Below, one piece after another: positions 27,184 through 35,603 of a stretch of 64,000 nt of DNA. The stretch lies in the NCBI GenBank assembly GCA_029937545.1, contig JAPYPR010000007.1, positions 1 to 64,000 on the forward strand, written 5' to 3'. The position numbers and the translations under genes are program-made. Each line of letters starts with the position of its first letter. The stretch's first letter is position 1. This stretch comes from Erythrobacter sp. Its GTDB lineage: Bacteria; Pseudomonadota; Alphaproteobacteria; Sphingomonadales; Sphingomonadaceae. Under the pieces are notes generated by a model, which did no database searches, was not told the DNA's origin, and saw nothing but the letters and a program-made list of their open reading frames with translations.

Positions 27184-28131
27184 ATGTCGCATCCCGTCCG
27201 CATAGCCGCGCTCTATCACTTCACGCGCTTCGATGATCCCGCCGCAATCCGGCCGGACCTTCTCGCCCTGTGCGAGGCGCAGGGTGTGCGAGGGACGCTG
27301 TTGCTCGCGCGCGAGGGGATCAACGGAACGATTGCGGGAAGCGCGGACGGCATCGACACCGTGCTCGACCGTGTCCGGCAACTGCCCGGTTGCACGGAGT
27401 TGGAGGTCAAGTTCTCGCAGGCCGAGGCAATGCCCTTCAACCGCATGAAAGTGCGCCTGAAGCAGGAGATCGTCACCATGGGCCAGCCCGATCTCGACCC
27501 TCTGGAGGGCGTCGGCACCTATATCGATCCGCAGGACTGGAATGCGCTTATCGCCGATCCCGATACGGTCGTGATCGACACGCGCAACGATTACGAGGTG
27601 CAGATCGGCACCTTCGCCGGGGCAATCGACCCGCAGACGAGGAGTTTCCGCGAGTTTCCCGAGTGGTTCCGCGGCAAGCGCGCCGAACTGGAGGCAGCAG
27701 GCCGCACACCGAAAATCGCAATGTTCTGCACCGGCGGCATCCGCTGTGAAAAATCGACGGCCTTTGCCATGGCCGAGGGCGTGGACGAGGTGTTCCACCT
27801 CAAGGGCGGCATCCTCAAATATCTCGAGACCGTGCCCGCGGAGCAAAGCCTGTGGCAGGGCGAATGCTTCGTCTTCGACGAGCGGGTCAGCGTCGGTCAC
27901 GGCCTTGCACCGGGAGACCACACCCTGTGCCGCGCCTGCCGCCGCCCGGTGAGCGAAGCCGACCGCGCGGACGAGCGGTACGAGGAAGGCGTCAGCTGCC
28001 CGCGCTGTTTCGCCGAGCGTAGCGACGAGCAGCGCGCCCGCTATGCCGAGCGCCAGCGTCAGGAACGCCTTGCAGCAGAGCGCGGCGAAGAACACGTCGG
28101 GCGGCGCGACAATGCGAGCGACAATGACTGA
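27184..28131 (+). CDS. trhO: tRNA uridine(34) hydroxylase TrhO (rhodanese-type)
   Basis: Hydroxylates U34 of certain tRNAs with oxygen, the first step to 5-methoxy- or carboxymethoxyuridine (known for the YceA family). The 315-residue protein has an N-terminal acylphosphatase-like domain ([14 protein letters not shown]) and a rhodanese domain with active-site loop [11 protein letters not shown], then a C-terminal cysteine cluster CRAC...CPRC typical of the family. The ATG at 27184 was selected; an ATG at 27145 would add 13 weakly conserved residues. The end overlaps the glutathione transferase gene by 8 bases. tRNA-Val and tRNA-Ala in this window are among known target classes. Confidence 0.92.
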   Translation: MSHPVRIAALYHFTRFDDPAAIRPDLLALCEAQGVRGTLLLAREGINGTIAGSADGIDTVLDRVRQLPGCTELEVKFSQAEAMPFNRMKVRLKQEIVTMGQPDLDPLEGVGTYIDPQDWNALIADPDTVVIDTRNDYEVQIGTFAGAIDPQTRSFREFPEWFRGKRAELEAAGRTPKIAMFCTGGIRCEKSTAFAMAEGVDEVFHLKGGILKYLETVPAEQSLWQGECFVFDERVSVGHGLAPGDHTLCRACRRPVSEADRADERYEEGVSCPRCFAERSDEQRARYAERQRQERLAAERGEEHVGRRDNASDND

Positions 28132-28735
28132 GGCGATCCTCTACAGCTTCCGCCGCTGCCCCTACGCAATGCGCGCCCGGATGGCGCTTCATGTCAGTGG
28201 ACTTACCTACGAACACCGCGAGGTCGTGCTTCGCGACAAGCCCGCCGCAATGCTGGAGGTGTCGCCCAAGGGAACAGTGCCGGTTCTCGTGACGGCTAAA
28301 GGCGAAGTGCTGGAAGAGAGCCTCGACATCATGCGCCACGCCCTGGCGCAGAACGATCCCGATGGTTGGCTCGACCGCGACGATCCGGCGCTGGTCGCTG
28401 CCAATGACGGCCCGTTCAAGCACCATCTCGACCGTTACAAGTACGCAACCCGCTATGAGAGTGCCGACTCCGACCGGCACCGCGCCGCTGCGGTCGAAAT
28501 CCTCGCCGAGCTCGATCAGCGCCTCGCTGCGTCAACCTATCTATGCGGCGACGAGCGCGGTTTCGCCGACATTGCGATATTTCCCTTCGTACGGCAGTTC
28601 GCCAATCACGACCGCGAACGGTTCGCCGCCGATCGGATGCCGCACTTGCAAGCCTGGTTGGAGACGCTGGTATCCTCCAGGCTATTCACCGCGATCATGG
28701 AAAAGCACCCGAAATGGGAGCCGGTCGACGGCTAG
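28124..28735 (+). CDS. Glutathione S-transferase family protein
   Basis: A 203-residue GST fold protein. The N-terminal thioredoxin-like domain starts [16 protein letters not shown], with a cysteine where Beta/Omega-class enzymes keep theirs, followed by [13 protein letters not shown] (cis-proline) and EESLDIM (glutathione gamma-glutamyl contact). The C-terminal helical domain includes [18 protein letters not shown]. The ATG at 28124 overlaps trhO by 8 bases; an ATG at 28112 is also in frame. It converges with hisZ, overlapping by 4 bases. The natural substrate is unknown; the Cys suggests a glutathione-dependent thiol reaction (inference). Confidence 0.85.
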   Translation: MTEAILYSFRRCPYAMRARMALHVSGLTYEHREVVLRDKPAAMLEVSPKGTVPVLVTAKGEVLEESLDIMRHALAQNDPDGWLDRDDPALVAANDGPFKHHLDRYKYATRYESADSDRHRAAAVEILAELDQRLAASTYLCGDERGFADIAIFPFVRQFANHDRERFAADRMPHLQAWLETLVSSRLFTAIMEKHPKWEPVDG

Positions 28736-29844
28736 AGGGGAACGGCTTCGGCCCCGTCCAGGCGATGTGTGCATCCTAGCTCCGCCGCATCTTCCTCACC
28801 CGTGATTGCGGCTAGCGTGCGCCAGCCGATCGCGCGCAGGCGAGCGGCGACGTTGCGGTCGTGGCCGATGGGAAGGTACAGGGTCTTGCGCGGCTGTAGA
28901 GGACGGTCGCCGAGCGCATCGAGCAGGGGGTCGATATAGAGCGAGAAGCCCGTTGCTTCCTCGTCGCTGCCCTTGATCACGTAAGTCCCGCCACGCCCCA
29001 GCGCGCCACGCGCGCCTTCGCCGTAGAGCGTGAAGCCGAACCAGCTCTGGTATTCGAAGCCGTGCCGTTCGGTGGGGTCGAGCGTCAAGCGGGCGCGGTC
29101 GCCGACCGATGCGGCGATTTCCCGCAGGCCCGAGATCCGGCTGGCAAGCGCCCCGCCCGCATCGATCGCGGCGAGCTTTTCGATGGCGTCGGGCAAGGGG
29201 CCGGTTGCGTATAGGAGTGGCAGGTAAGCTTCGCCGCCGACTGCCGAAAGCCCGCCGGCATCCTTGGTGTCGAGTTCGCGGCGGACCGCCTCGCGCCGTC
29301 CGGCATCGAGCGGCAGCGCCTTCTCGGCCAGCGTATCGACCAGATCGGGCAGCGTGAAATCGAGCGAGATATTCGCAACGCCCGCCGCTTCGAGCGCGTC
29401 GATGGCGACGTTCACGATCTCGCTCGCCGCGGTGACGCTGTCGCTACCAACGAGTTCCGCGCCCATCTGCAGGCGCTGGCGTGCCGGGTCGAGCTGGTCT
29501 GCCTTCAGCAGAGCGACATCGCCTGCGTAGCAAAGCCGCAGGGGTCGCGGCGCCTCTGCTAGGCTGGTCGCGGCGATGCGCCCGACCTGCACCGTCATAT
29601 CGCTTCGCAGCGCAAGCGTGCGTAGGCTGTCGGGATCGGTGAAGCGCACCATACGCCGCGTAGCCACGCCCTCCATCCGGCCGGCGAGCGACTTCTCGAA
29701 CTCCACCAGCGGCGGCCGCACGCGGTCGTAGCCATGCGAGTCCATGCTATCCAGCACGGCACGCATGGCCTGGACTATGGCCCGGGACCGCGTTGGCAGC
29801 GCATCTTCGAGCCCAACGGGCAGGAGGTCGTCTTGATTTGTCAT
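28732..29844 (-). CDS. hisZ: ATP phosphoribosyltransferase regulatory subunit HisZ
   Basis: Histidyl-tRNA-synthetase-like subunit that activates short-form HisG, first enzyme of histidine synthesis. The 370-residue protein has the class II core, LLPVGLEDALPTRSRAIVQA, RMVRFTDPDSLRTLALRSDMT and LRLCYAGDVALL, but lacks the HisRS anticodon-binding domain and the second HisRS signature. The ATG at 29844 is supported by a G-rich upstream stretch; a TTG at 29865 would add 7 residues. It is the last gene of the leftward serC-serA-hisZ unit, 27 bp after serA. hisG is not in the window. Confidence 0.9.
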   Translation of the reverse strand: MTNQDDLLPVGLEDALPTRSRAIVQAMRAVLDSMDSHGYDRVRPPLVEFEKSLAGRMEGVATRRMVRFTDPDSLRTLALRSDMTVQVGRIAATSLAEAPRPLRLCYAGDVALLKADQLDPARQRLQMGAELVGSDSVTAASEIVNVAIDALEAAGVANISLDFTLPDLVDTLAEKALPLDAGRREAVRRELDTKDAGGLSAVGGEAYLPLLYATGPLPDAIEKLAAIDAGGALASRISGLREIAASVGDRARLTLDPTERHGFEYQSWFGFTLYGEGARGALGRGGTYVIKGSDEEATGFSLYIDPLLDALGDRPLQPRKTLYLPIGHDRNVAARLRAIGWRTLAAITGEEDAAELGCTHRLDGAEAVPL

Positions 29845-29871
29845 CGCGGCGGCCCCCTGCCCCAATGTCGA

Positions 29872-31467
29872 TCAGAACGCCAGAGGCATCACGGTCTTCA
29901 CGCCTTCGAGCGCGCAGGCCTGTTTCACGACCTCATCGGGGATCGGCTGGTCGACGCTCAACAGCAGGGTGGCTTCCCCGCCCGCCGCGCGGCGGCCGAG
30001 GTTGAAGGTGCCGATGTTGATGCCGTTCTCGCCCAACAGCGAACCGATGCGGCCGATGAAGCCGGGCGCGTCCTCGTTGACGATGTAGAGCATGTAGCCT
30101 TTCAGCTCGGCCTCGATCCGCACGCCGAACATCTCGGTCAGGCGCGGTGCGTCGGCGCCGAACAGCGTCCCGGCGACCGAGCGATCGCCCTGCTCCGTGC
30201 CCACGGTCACGCGGATCAGCGTGTTGTAGGCACCTTCCTTTTCGTGCCGGATGGAGCGGATGTCGAGGCCCCGCTCCTTGGCGAGATAGGGCGCGTTGAC
30301 CATGTTCACCGTGTCGGAATACTGGCGCATCAGCCCCGCCAGCACCGCGCCTTCGATAGGCTTGCCGGACAGCTGCGCCGCCGCGCCCTCGCGCTCGATG
30401 CTGATCTTGGTCAGATTGCCATGCGCCAGCTGCCCGACGAGGCTGCCGAGATTTTCGGCGAGGCCCATGTAGGGCTTGAGCTTCGGCGCTTCCTCGGCGC
30501 TGAGGCTCGGCATGTTGAGCGCATTGGTGACGCCGCCGTTGACGAGGTAGTCGGCCATCTGCTCAGCCACCTGCAGCGCGACGTTGACCTGCGCTTCGGT
30601 GGTCGACGCACCAAGGTGAGGTGTGCAGATGAAGTTCGGCTTGCCGAATAGCGGCGATTCCTTCGCCGGTTCGGTCTGGAACACGTCCAGCGCCGCGCCT
30701 GCGACCTGGCCGCTGTCGAGCGCCTCGGCCAGCGCCGCTTCGTCGATCAACCCGCCGCGCGCGCAATTGACGATGCGCACGCCCTGCTTGGTCTTGGCGA
30801 GGTTTTCCTGCGACAGGATGTTGCGCGTCTCGTCGGTCAACGGGGTGTGCAGTGTGATGAAATCGGCACGGCCCAGCAGAGTATCGAGATCGACCTTCTC
30901 GACCCCGATTTCCACCGCGCGTTCCTCGGTCAGGAAGGGGTCGAACGCGATCACCTTCATCCGCAGACCCTGCGCGCGGGCGGCGACGATTGAGCCGATG
31001 TTGCCCGCGCCGATCAGGCCGAGCGTCTTGCCGGTCAGCTCGACGCCCATGAAGTCGTTCTTGGGCCACTCGCCGGCTTGCGTACGCGCATTGGCCTGGG
31101 GGATCTGGCGGGCGAGCGCGAACATCATCGCCACGGCGTGTTCGGCGGTGGTGATCGAATTGCCGAAGGGCGTGTTCATCACCACCACCCCCTTGGAACT
31201 GGCATAGGGAATATCGACATTATCGACACCGATCCCGGCGCGGCCGATGACCTTGAGGTTGGTCGCGGCGTCGAGGATTTCGGGCGTCACCTTGGTGGAG
31301 GAGCGGATGGCGAGCCCATCGTACTCGCCGATGCGTGCTTTCAGTTCTTCCGGCGTTTCTCCGGTGATGACATCGACATCGCAGCCGCGCTCTTCGAAGA
31401 TCCGCGCGGCGTTCGGGTCCATCTTGTCGCTAATGAGGACCCGGGGTTTCATTGGGGGTTTGGTCAT
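29872..31467 (-). CDS. serA: D-3-phosphoglycerate dehydrogenase
   Basis: First step of serine synthesis. The 531-residue protein is the long form: catalytic and NAD domains (GLIGAGNIGSIVAARAQGL, NCARGGLIDEAALAEAL with the catalytic Arg, and HLGAST with the His), an intervening ASB domain (about 320-450), and a C-terminal ACT domain (NEDAPGFIGRIGSLLGENGI) that in homologues senses serine. It follows serC across 96 bp that contain a dispersed inverted repeat. The ATG at 31467 is used; an ATG five codons in is possible. Confidence 0.96.
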   Translation of the reverse strand: MTKPPMKPRVLISDKMDPNAARIFEERGCDVDVITGETPEELKARIGEYDGLAIRSSTKVTPEILDAATNLKVIGRAGIGVDNVDIPYASSKGVVVMNTPFGNSITTAEHAVAMMFALARQIPQANARTQAGEWPKNDFMGVELTGKTLGLIGAGNIGSIVAARAQGLRMKVIAFDPFLTEERAVEIGVEKVDLDTLLGRADFITLHTPLTDETRNILSQENLAKTKQGVRIVNCARGGLIDEAALAEALDSGQVAGAALDVFQTEPAKESPLFGKPNFICTPHLGASTTEAQVNVALQVAEQMADYLVNGGVTNALNMPSLSAEEAPKLKPYMGLAENLGSLVGQLAHGNLTKISIEREGAAAQLSGKPIEGAVLAGLMRQYSDTVNMVNAPYLAKERGLDIRSIRHEKEGAYNTLIRVTVGTEQGDRSVAGTLFGADAPRLTEMFGVRIEAELKGYMLYIVNEDAPGFIGRIGSLLGENGINIGTFNLGRRAAGGEATLLLSVDQPIPDEVVKQACALEGVKTVMPLAF

Positions 31468-31479
31468 TTTGCTAACCTC

Positions 31480-31556
31480 GTCATCCCAGCGAATGCCGGG
31501 ATCGTTATCGGAAATGTCGGAACGTGCGGGAAGCGGTCCCAGCTTCCGCTGGGACA
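31480..31556. repeat. Dispersed repeat with two CCCAGC hairpins in the serC-serA gap
   Basis: GTCATCCCAGCGAATGCCGGGAT (hairpin ATCCCAGC/GCCGGGAT, loop GAAT, one mismatch) at 31480-31502, and GTCCCAGC/GCTGGGAC with loop TTCC, perfect, at 31536-31555. Sequences of the CATCCCAGCGAA type are a familiar dispersed repeat in bacterial genomes. It lies between the two serine genes and could alter their ratio by RNA processing or pausing. Confidence 0.65.
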
Positions 31557-31563
31557 GCGCCTG

Positions 31564-32721
31564 TTAGCCCGCCTTGACAGTCTCGTAGGCCCATTCGATC
31601 CACGGCAGGAGACGCTTGAGGTCTTCCTGCTCGACCGTGCCGCCGCACCAGATGCGCAGCGAAGGGGGCGCGTCACGATAGCCGTTGAAGTCGTAACCGA
31701 CATCGCGCTCTTCGAGCAGCTTGACGATCTTCTTGGGAACGCCCGCCTTGTCCTCGTCGGACAGGCCATCGTACCACTCGCCCTGGAAGACGAAGCATAC
31801 GCCGGTGTTGGTGCGCTTGGCAGGATCGGAGACCATATTGCGCAGCCACGGGGTCGCCTCGATCCAGTCGAGCACGATCTTCGCATTGGCGTCCGCGCGT
31901 TCGAACATAGCCTTGCGGCCGCCCATCGCCTGCGCCCATTCCAGCGCGTCGATATAGTCTTCGGTCGCCAGCATGGAGGGCGTGTTGATGGTCGCGCCTT
32001 GGAAGATGCCGGTGTTGATCTTGCCACCCTTCTTTAGCCGGAAGAGCTTGGGCAGCGGCCATTCGGAATCGTAGCTCTCGATCCGCTCGACAGCTTTGGG
32101 ACTGAGGATCAGCATGCCGTGCTGGGCTTCCGAACCCATCACCTTCTGCCAGCTGTAGGTCGTGGCATCGAGTTTGGCCCAATCCATCTCCATCGCGAAA
32201 ACGGCGCTGGTCGCGTCGTTGATCGTCACGCCCTCGCGACCTGGGGCGAGCCAGTCGGTGTTCGGTATTTTCGCGCCAGACGTCGTGCCGTTCCAGGTGA
32301 AGACGACGTCGTTTTCCTGCGGGATGGATGCGAGGTCCGGGATTTCGCCGTACTCGGCGTCGAGTGTTGTCAGTTTGGGCAGCTTGAGCTGCTTGACCGC
32401 GTCCTGGATCCAGACGTTGCCGAAGCTTTCCCATGCCGCGACGGTTGCCGGGCGATCGGGCCGCAGCATCGTCCACATCGCGCATTCCAGCGCGCCGGTA
32501 TCCGAGGCCGGCATGATGCCGACAAGGTAGTCCTCGGGCACGCCGAGCATCTCCTTCGACAGGTCGATGGCGTATTTCAGCCGCGACTTGCCGAGGGCGC
32601 TGCGATGCGAGCGGCCGAGCGATTCGGTTTTGAGATTGGATGCGGACCAGCCCTTGTGCTTGGCAGTCGGTCCGGACGAAAAGAAAGGGCGCTCAGGCTT
32701 GAGCGTCGGTTCGGCAGTCAT
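31564..32721 (-). CDS. serC: Phosphoserine transaminase
   Basis: Second step of serine synthesis, transferring an amino group from glutamate to 3-phosphohydroxypyruvate. The 385-residue protein is the alphaproteobacterial form: FFSSGPTAKHKGW at the start, LVGIMPASDTGALE, TWNGTTSGAKIP, NDATSAVFAMEMDW and the PLP lysine in YSWQKVMGSEAQHG. I chose the ATG at 32721, which has AAGGAGAG 6 bases upstream and the family N-terminus. That ribosome site lies in a small hairpin (see the leader). serA and hisZ follow on the same strand. Confidence 0.95.
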   Translation of the reverse strand: MTAEPTLKPERPFFSSGPTAKHKGWSASNLKTESLGRSHRSALGKSRLKYAIDLSKEMLGVPEDYLVGIMPASDTGALECAMWTMLRPDRPATVAAWESFGNVWIQDAVKQLKLPKLTTLDAEYGEIPDLASIPQENDVVFTWNGTTSGAKIPNTDWLAPGREGVTINDATSAVFAMEMDWAKLDATTYSWQKVMGSEAQHGMLILSPKAVERIESYDSEWPLPKLFRLKKGGKINTGIFQGATINTPSMLATEDYIDALEWAQAMGGRKAMFERADANAKIVLDWIEATPWLRNMVSDPAKRTNTGVCFVFQGEWYDGLSDEDKAGVPKKIVKLLEERDVGYDFNGYRDAPPSLRIWCGGTVEQEDLKRLLPWIEWAYETVKAG

Positions 32722-32800
32722 GTATTCTCTCCTTGCAGAGAGCACGCGCGGCGTTGGGACCGCGTGGCCCGTGGGCGGCAATAATCTTGCGGGCAGCGTA
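32722..32800 (-). promoter_or_regulatory. Structured serC leader, candidate serC-type RNA motif
   Basis: Three short hairpins lie directly upstream of serC: CTCTC/GAGAG (32727-32742), which would hide the AAGGAGAG ribosome site; CGCGG/CCGCG (32747-32764); and GCCC/GGGC (32767-32776). An alphaproteobacterial serC RNA motif ahead of serC-serA operons has been described in the literature, but I cannot confirm a match by eye. The remainder of the 374-bp gap up to the glycosyltransferase holds the palindromic repeat and no gene. Confidence 0.35.
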
Positions 32801-32874
32801 GTCAATGCGAAATAGGAATGCATCGACAGGCTTGGGGTTCGCTGGGTCAACGCAGGCTGTGCGGAATGGGTCCG

Positions 32875-33035
32875 TTTTTGTTGCGTGCGCCTTCGACATC
32901 CGTCGAAGGTGTTCGGCACCAGCCCACTCCCCCACCCGACCACCCATAGAATACCGTGTCGTGGGTGGCCGGGTGGGGGAGTGGGCTGGTGCCGAAAGGA
33001 AAGCGCGGATGCGCGTCCCGCACCCAGCCAAAACT
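32875..33035. repeat. Full palindromic repeat element, copy 2
   Basis: Same architecture as copy 1. An 8-bp perfect stem with loop ATCC is at 32890-32909. The central hairpin has 33-bp arms (32914-32946 and 32962-32994) with one mismatch around the loop TAGAATACCGTGTCG. A 4-bp stem GCGC/GCGC with loop GGAT is at 33003-33014. Outer flanks TTGCGTGCG and CGCACCCAG can pair. It sits between divergent serC and the glycosyltransferase. Loops match copy 1 almost base for base, while stem bases differ in a compensating way. Confidence 0.82.
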
Positions 33036-33095
33036 CCGCCCAACCAACCTTCCTCCTCTCGCCAAACGCTCGCCTGCACCCTATGGCCCGCGACG

Positions 33096-34244
33096 ATGAA
33101 CGCATCCGACCTTCGCATCGCCATGTTCAGCGGCAACTACAACATGACCGTGGATGGCGCGAACAAGGCACTGAACAGGCTGGCAGAGTTCCTGCTCCGC
33201 CAAGGTGTCGCATTGCGCGTCTACTCACCGACTATCGACACGCCCGCTTTCGAACCGCAGGGCGATTTGGTCAGCCTGCCCTCCGTGCCCATCCCGGGCC
33301 GCTCGGAATATCGCATCCCCTATGGACTGAATGACGAGGTGCGCCGCGATCTGGAAGACTTCCGGCCCAATATGATGCACATCTCGTCGCCGGATTTCAG
33401 TGCTAGAGCAGCGGTCGAGTGGGCGCGCAAACGCGACATTCCCGTGCTCGGTTCGGTGCACACGCGCTTCGAAACCTATCCGCGCTACTATAAGCTCGGC
33501 TTTCTCGAACCGGTGGTCGAGACATACCTTCGCAATCTCTATCGCAAGTGCGACGCGCTGGTAACGCCTTCGCAGAGCATGGTCGACACGTTGCACGAAC
33601 AGCGCATGCATCGCGACATTTCGATCTGGTCGCGCGGGGTCGACCGGACGATTTTTCACCCCTCCAAGCGCGATAGAGAGTGGCGCCGCACCCAGGGGCT
33701 GGCGGACGACGATTTGGCCATCGTCTTCCTCGGCCGACTGGTCATGGAGAAGGGTCTCGATATCTTCGCCGATACTATCGTCGAGCTGCGTAAGGAGCAG
33801 GTACCGCACAAGGTGCTGGTAATCGGCGACGGTCCGGCGCGCGGATGGTTCGAAAAAACCCTGCCCGGCGGAACCTTCGTCGGTTTCCAGGGCGGTGCGG
33901 ACCTGGGCCGGGCGCTGGCGAGCGGCGACATCTTCCTAAATCCGTCGGTCACCGAGACCTTCGGTAACGTCACGCTGGAGGCAATGGCCTGCGGGCTGCC
34001 GGTCGTCGCTGCCGGCGCGACCGGAAGCGCCAGCCTGGTCGAAGACTGGGAGACCGGCCGTCTGGTCGAGGCAGGCAAGCCGCGCGAATTCGCAGAGGCG
34101 CTCGCCCCTTACTGCAAGAACCCGGAGTTGCGCGCGCGCCATGGCGAGGCCGGAGCACGCGCCGCTGGCGAATATTCGTGGGACGCGATCAACCGGGTGG
34201 TGGTCGATACCTACCTGCGCCTGCTCGAGCAGCGCAACGCTTAG
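33096..34244 (+). CDS. Glycosyltransferase family 4 (GT-B) protein
   Basis: A 382-residue GT-B transferase that uses a nucleotide sugar to glycosylate a lipid or glycan acceptor at the membrane. The N-terminal domain starts IAMFSGNYNMTVDGANKAL with VGW-like acceptor contacts; the donor domain has FLGRLVMEKGLDIFADTI, VIGDGPARGWFE and the E-x7-E motif in VTETFGNVTLEAMACGLPVVA. It resembles PimB/MgtA-like mannosyl- and glucuronosyltransferases, but the sugar cannot be read from sequence. The ATG at 33096 is the family start; an out-of-frame ATG precedes it. It stands alone on this strand, convergent with a membrane-protein gene 6 bp away. Confidence 0.88.
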   Translation: MNASDLRIAMFSGNYNMTVDGANKALNRLAEFLLRQGVALRVYSPTIDTPAFEPQGDLVSLPSVPIPGRSEYRIPYGLNDEVRRDLEDFRPNMMHISSPDFSARAAVEWARKRDIPVLGSVHTRFETYPRYYKLGFLEPVVETYLRNLYRKCDALVTPSQSMVDTLHEQRMHRDISIWSRGVDRTIFHPSKRDREWRRTQGLADDDLAIVFLGRLVMEKGLDIFADTIVELRKEQVPHKVLVIGDGPARGWFEKTLPGGTFVGFQGGADLGRALASGDIFLNPSVTETFGNVTLEAMACGLPVVAAGATGSASLVEDWETGRLVEAGKPREFAEALAPYCKNPELRARHGEAGARAAGEYSWDAINRVVVDTYLRLLEQRNA

Positions 34245-34250
34245 GCTTGT

Positions 34251-34688
34251 TCAACGCAGCACGCCCTTACGCCGCATGCTGATCGCATAGACCATCAGGA
34301 ACACCGCAATGCTCCACAACAGGATCGGGAACCAGCCCGGCTGCAATTCGGCGAGTTCGGGCGGCACGTCGGAGCCCGCTTCGTAAAGCGTCGTCGAGGC
34401 TATGCCGACGATCGACAAGGCAAACGACCACACCGCAAAGCGGCTTCGCATCAGCAGCAGCACCGATCCGATCACCGCCCCCCAGACGCCCAGCGCCCAG
34501 CCGCTATGCGCCCAGATAGGGAAGGCATCGAGATAGGCGATGCCCTCTGCCGGATAGCCCATGGAGTCGAGATAGGCCTGGTTCCGCAGGTTGGTCATCG
34601 TGTAATCATACGCGCCGATGGCATTCCACAGCAGCGAAACGATGCCGACCAGCCACAGGTGCCACGGTGTCTTGACAGCTTCCGTCAT
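34251..34688 (-). CDS. Four-helix membrane protein of unknown function
   Basis: A 145-residue protein with four hydrophobic segments: about residues 9-25 (LWLVGIVSLLWNAIGAY), 60-80 (WALGVWGAVIGSVLLLM), 82-100 (FAVWSFALSIVGIASTTLY) and 115-137 (WFPILLWSIAVFLMVYAI). A conserved-looking NAIGAYDYTMTNLRNQAYL follows the first helix. The C-terminus is basic, consistent with the cytosolic side. No catalytic or transport motif is recognised. Similar small proteins occur in many sphingomonads. It is probably single-gene; the PadR gene upstream is on the same strand, 73 bp away. Confidence 0.75.
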   Translation of the reverse strand: MTEAVKTPWHLWLVGIVSLLWNAIGAYDYTMTNLRNQAYLDSMGYPAEGIAYLDAFPIWAHSGWALGVWGAVIGSVLLLMRSRFAVWSFALSIVGIASTTLYEAGSDVPPELAELQPGWFPILLWSIAVFLMVYAISMRRKGVLR

Positions 34689-34761
34689 AGTTCGTTTTCC
34701 CCTCTGCCGACCCTCGCCGCGCAGCTTAGCGAGGATCGGCCGAGAGGCAAGCGTGGCAGGC

Positions 34762-35505
34762 TCAGAGCCGCTCGATCTTCTTCGCCAAATCGTCCACCAG
34801 GTCGACGATTTCGCGCATGGTGTTCTCGTCGAGCTGGCCGCTCTTGGCGCGGTTCTTCAACACGGTCGCGAGATTGCCTACCGCGCGGAACATTTCCGGC
34901 GTGGCGAAGGCCTTGCCGGATTTCGCGCGGCGCAGGCGCTGCCCCTCGATCCGCTCGACAAGGCTCTCGATCTCGTCTTTGCGATCGACCAACTCGCCAC
35001 GCCCTTTCTCGGTCGCGCGATAGGCCTTGCGCGGCTCGTCGCCATCGACCTCGCGGATCAGCCCCTCGTCCTCGAGGAGCGAGAGCGTCGGATAGACCGT
35101 GCCTGGGCTGGGCGAGTAATTACCGCCGGTCATGTCTTCCACCGCCTTGATAAGCTCGTAACCGTGGCGCGGTTCTTCCGCGATCAGATGCAACAGCAGC
35201 AGGCGCAATTCACCCGCAGCGAACATGCGACGGCGGCGCGCGCGGTGCTTCTTGCCGGACCTGCCAGAGCCGCTGCCGAAGGGTCCGTTCGGGCCGAAGG
35301 GGCCGTCGGGACCGAAGGGACCCTTGGGTCCGAATACGCCTTCCGGTCCGAAAAAACCCGACGCGCTATAAGTCCGACGATACGAACCGTCGCGGTCGGG
35401 TTCGACATCCACCTCGATATCGACGTCGACGTCGAAATCCTCGCCTTCGGGATGGTCGGGGATGTTGCCTTCCAGCGGTTCGTCGCGGTCGTCTTTGCCA
35501 GTCAT
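34762..35505 (-). CDS. PadR-family transcriptional regulator with a long acidic/collagen-like N-terminus
   Basis: A 247-residue regulator. The PadR winged helix lies at about residues 90-165: RLLLLHLIAEEPRHGYELIKA, YSPSPGTVYPTLSLLEDEGL, and KAYRATEKGRGELVDRK, followed by a helical dimerisation region. The first 85 residues are unusual: a Val/Asp run (DVDVDIEVDVEPD), then repeats of F-G-P-x-G (FGPEGVFGPKGPFGPDGPFG...) and a basic patch KKHRARRRR. PadR proteins are usually about 110-180 residues. The ATG at 35505 overlaps an inverted repeat that could be its own operator. It may control the downstream membrane-protein gene. Confidence 0.85.
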   Translation of the reverse strand: MTGKDDRDEPLEGNIPDHPEGEDFDVDVDIEVDVEPDRDGSYRRTYSASGFFGPEGVFGPKGPFGPDGPFGPNGPFGSGSGRSGKKHRARRRRMFAAGELRLLLLHLIAEEPRHGYELIKAVEDMTGGNYSPSPGTVYPTLSLLEDEGLIREVDGDEPRKAYRATEKGRGELVDRKDEIESLVERIEGQRLRRAKSGKAFATPEMFRAVGNLATVLKNRAKSGQLDENTMREIVDLVDDLAKKIERL

Positions 35506-35542
35506 ATCATAACTCCTGTTAGATATGACTAAGATATATCTT
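35501..35542. promoter_or_regulatory. Inverted repeat and palindrome upstream of padR, likely operator
   Basis: GTCATATC (35501-35508) and GATATGAC (35522-35529) are perfect 8-bp inverted repeats with a 13-base spacer; the first covers the padR start codon. A perfect 12-bp palindrome AAGATATATCTT follows at 35531-35542. This AT-rich cluster stands out from the GC-rich surroundings and fits autoregulation by the PadR protein, and possibly control of rarA starting at 35604 on the other strand. Confidence 0.6.
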
Positions 35543-35603
35543 CCAGCCGCGCTCGCAAGAGCCCCCTGCAAAAGTTCGACGAAACCCCTATGTCAGCCGA
35601 CCA

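Noticed and set aside
32722-32800. Calling the serC leader a confirmed serC RNA motif
   Set aside because: I can see hairpins but cannot match the published consensus by eye; kept only as a candidate.
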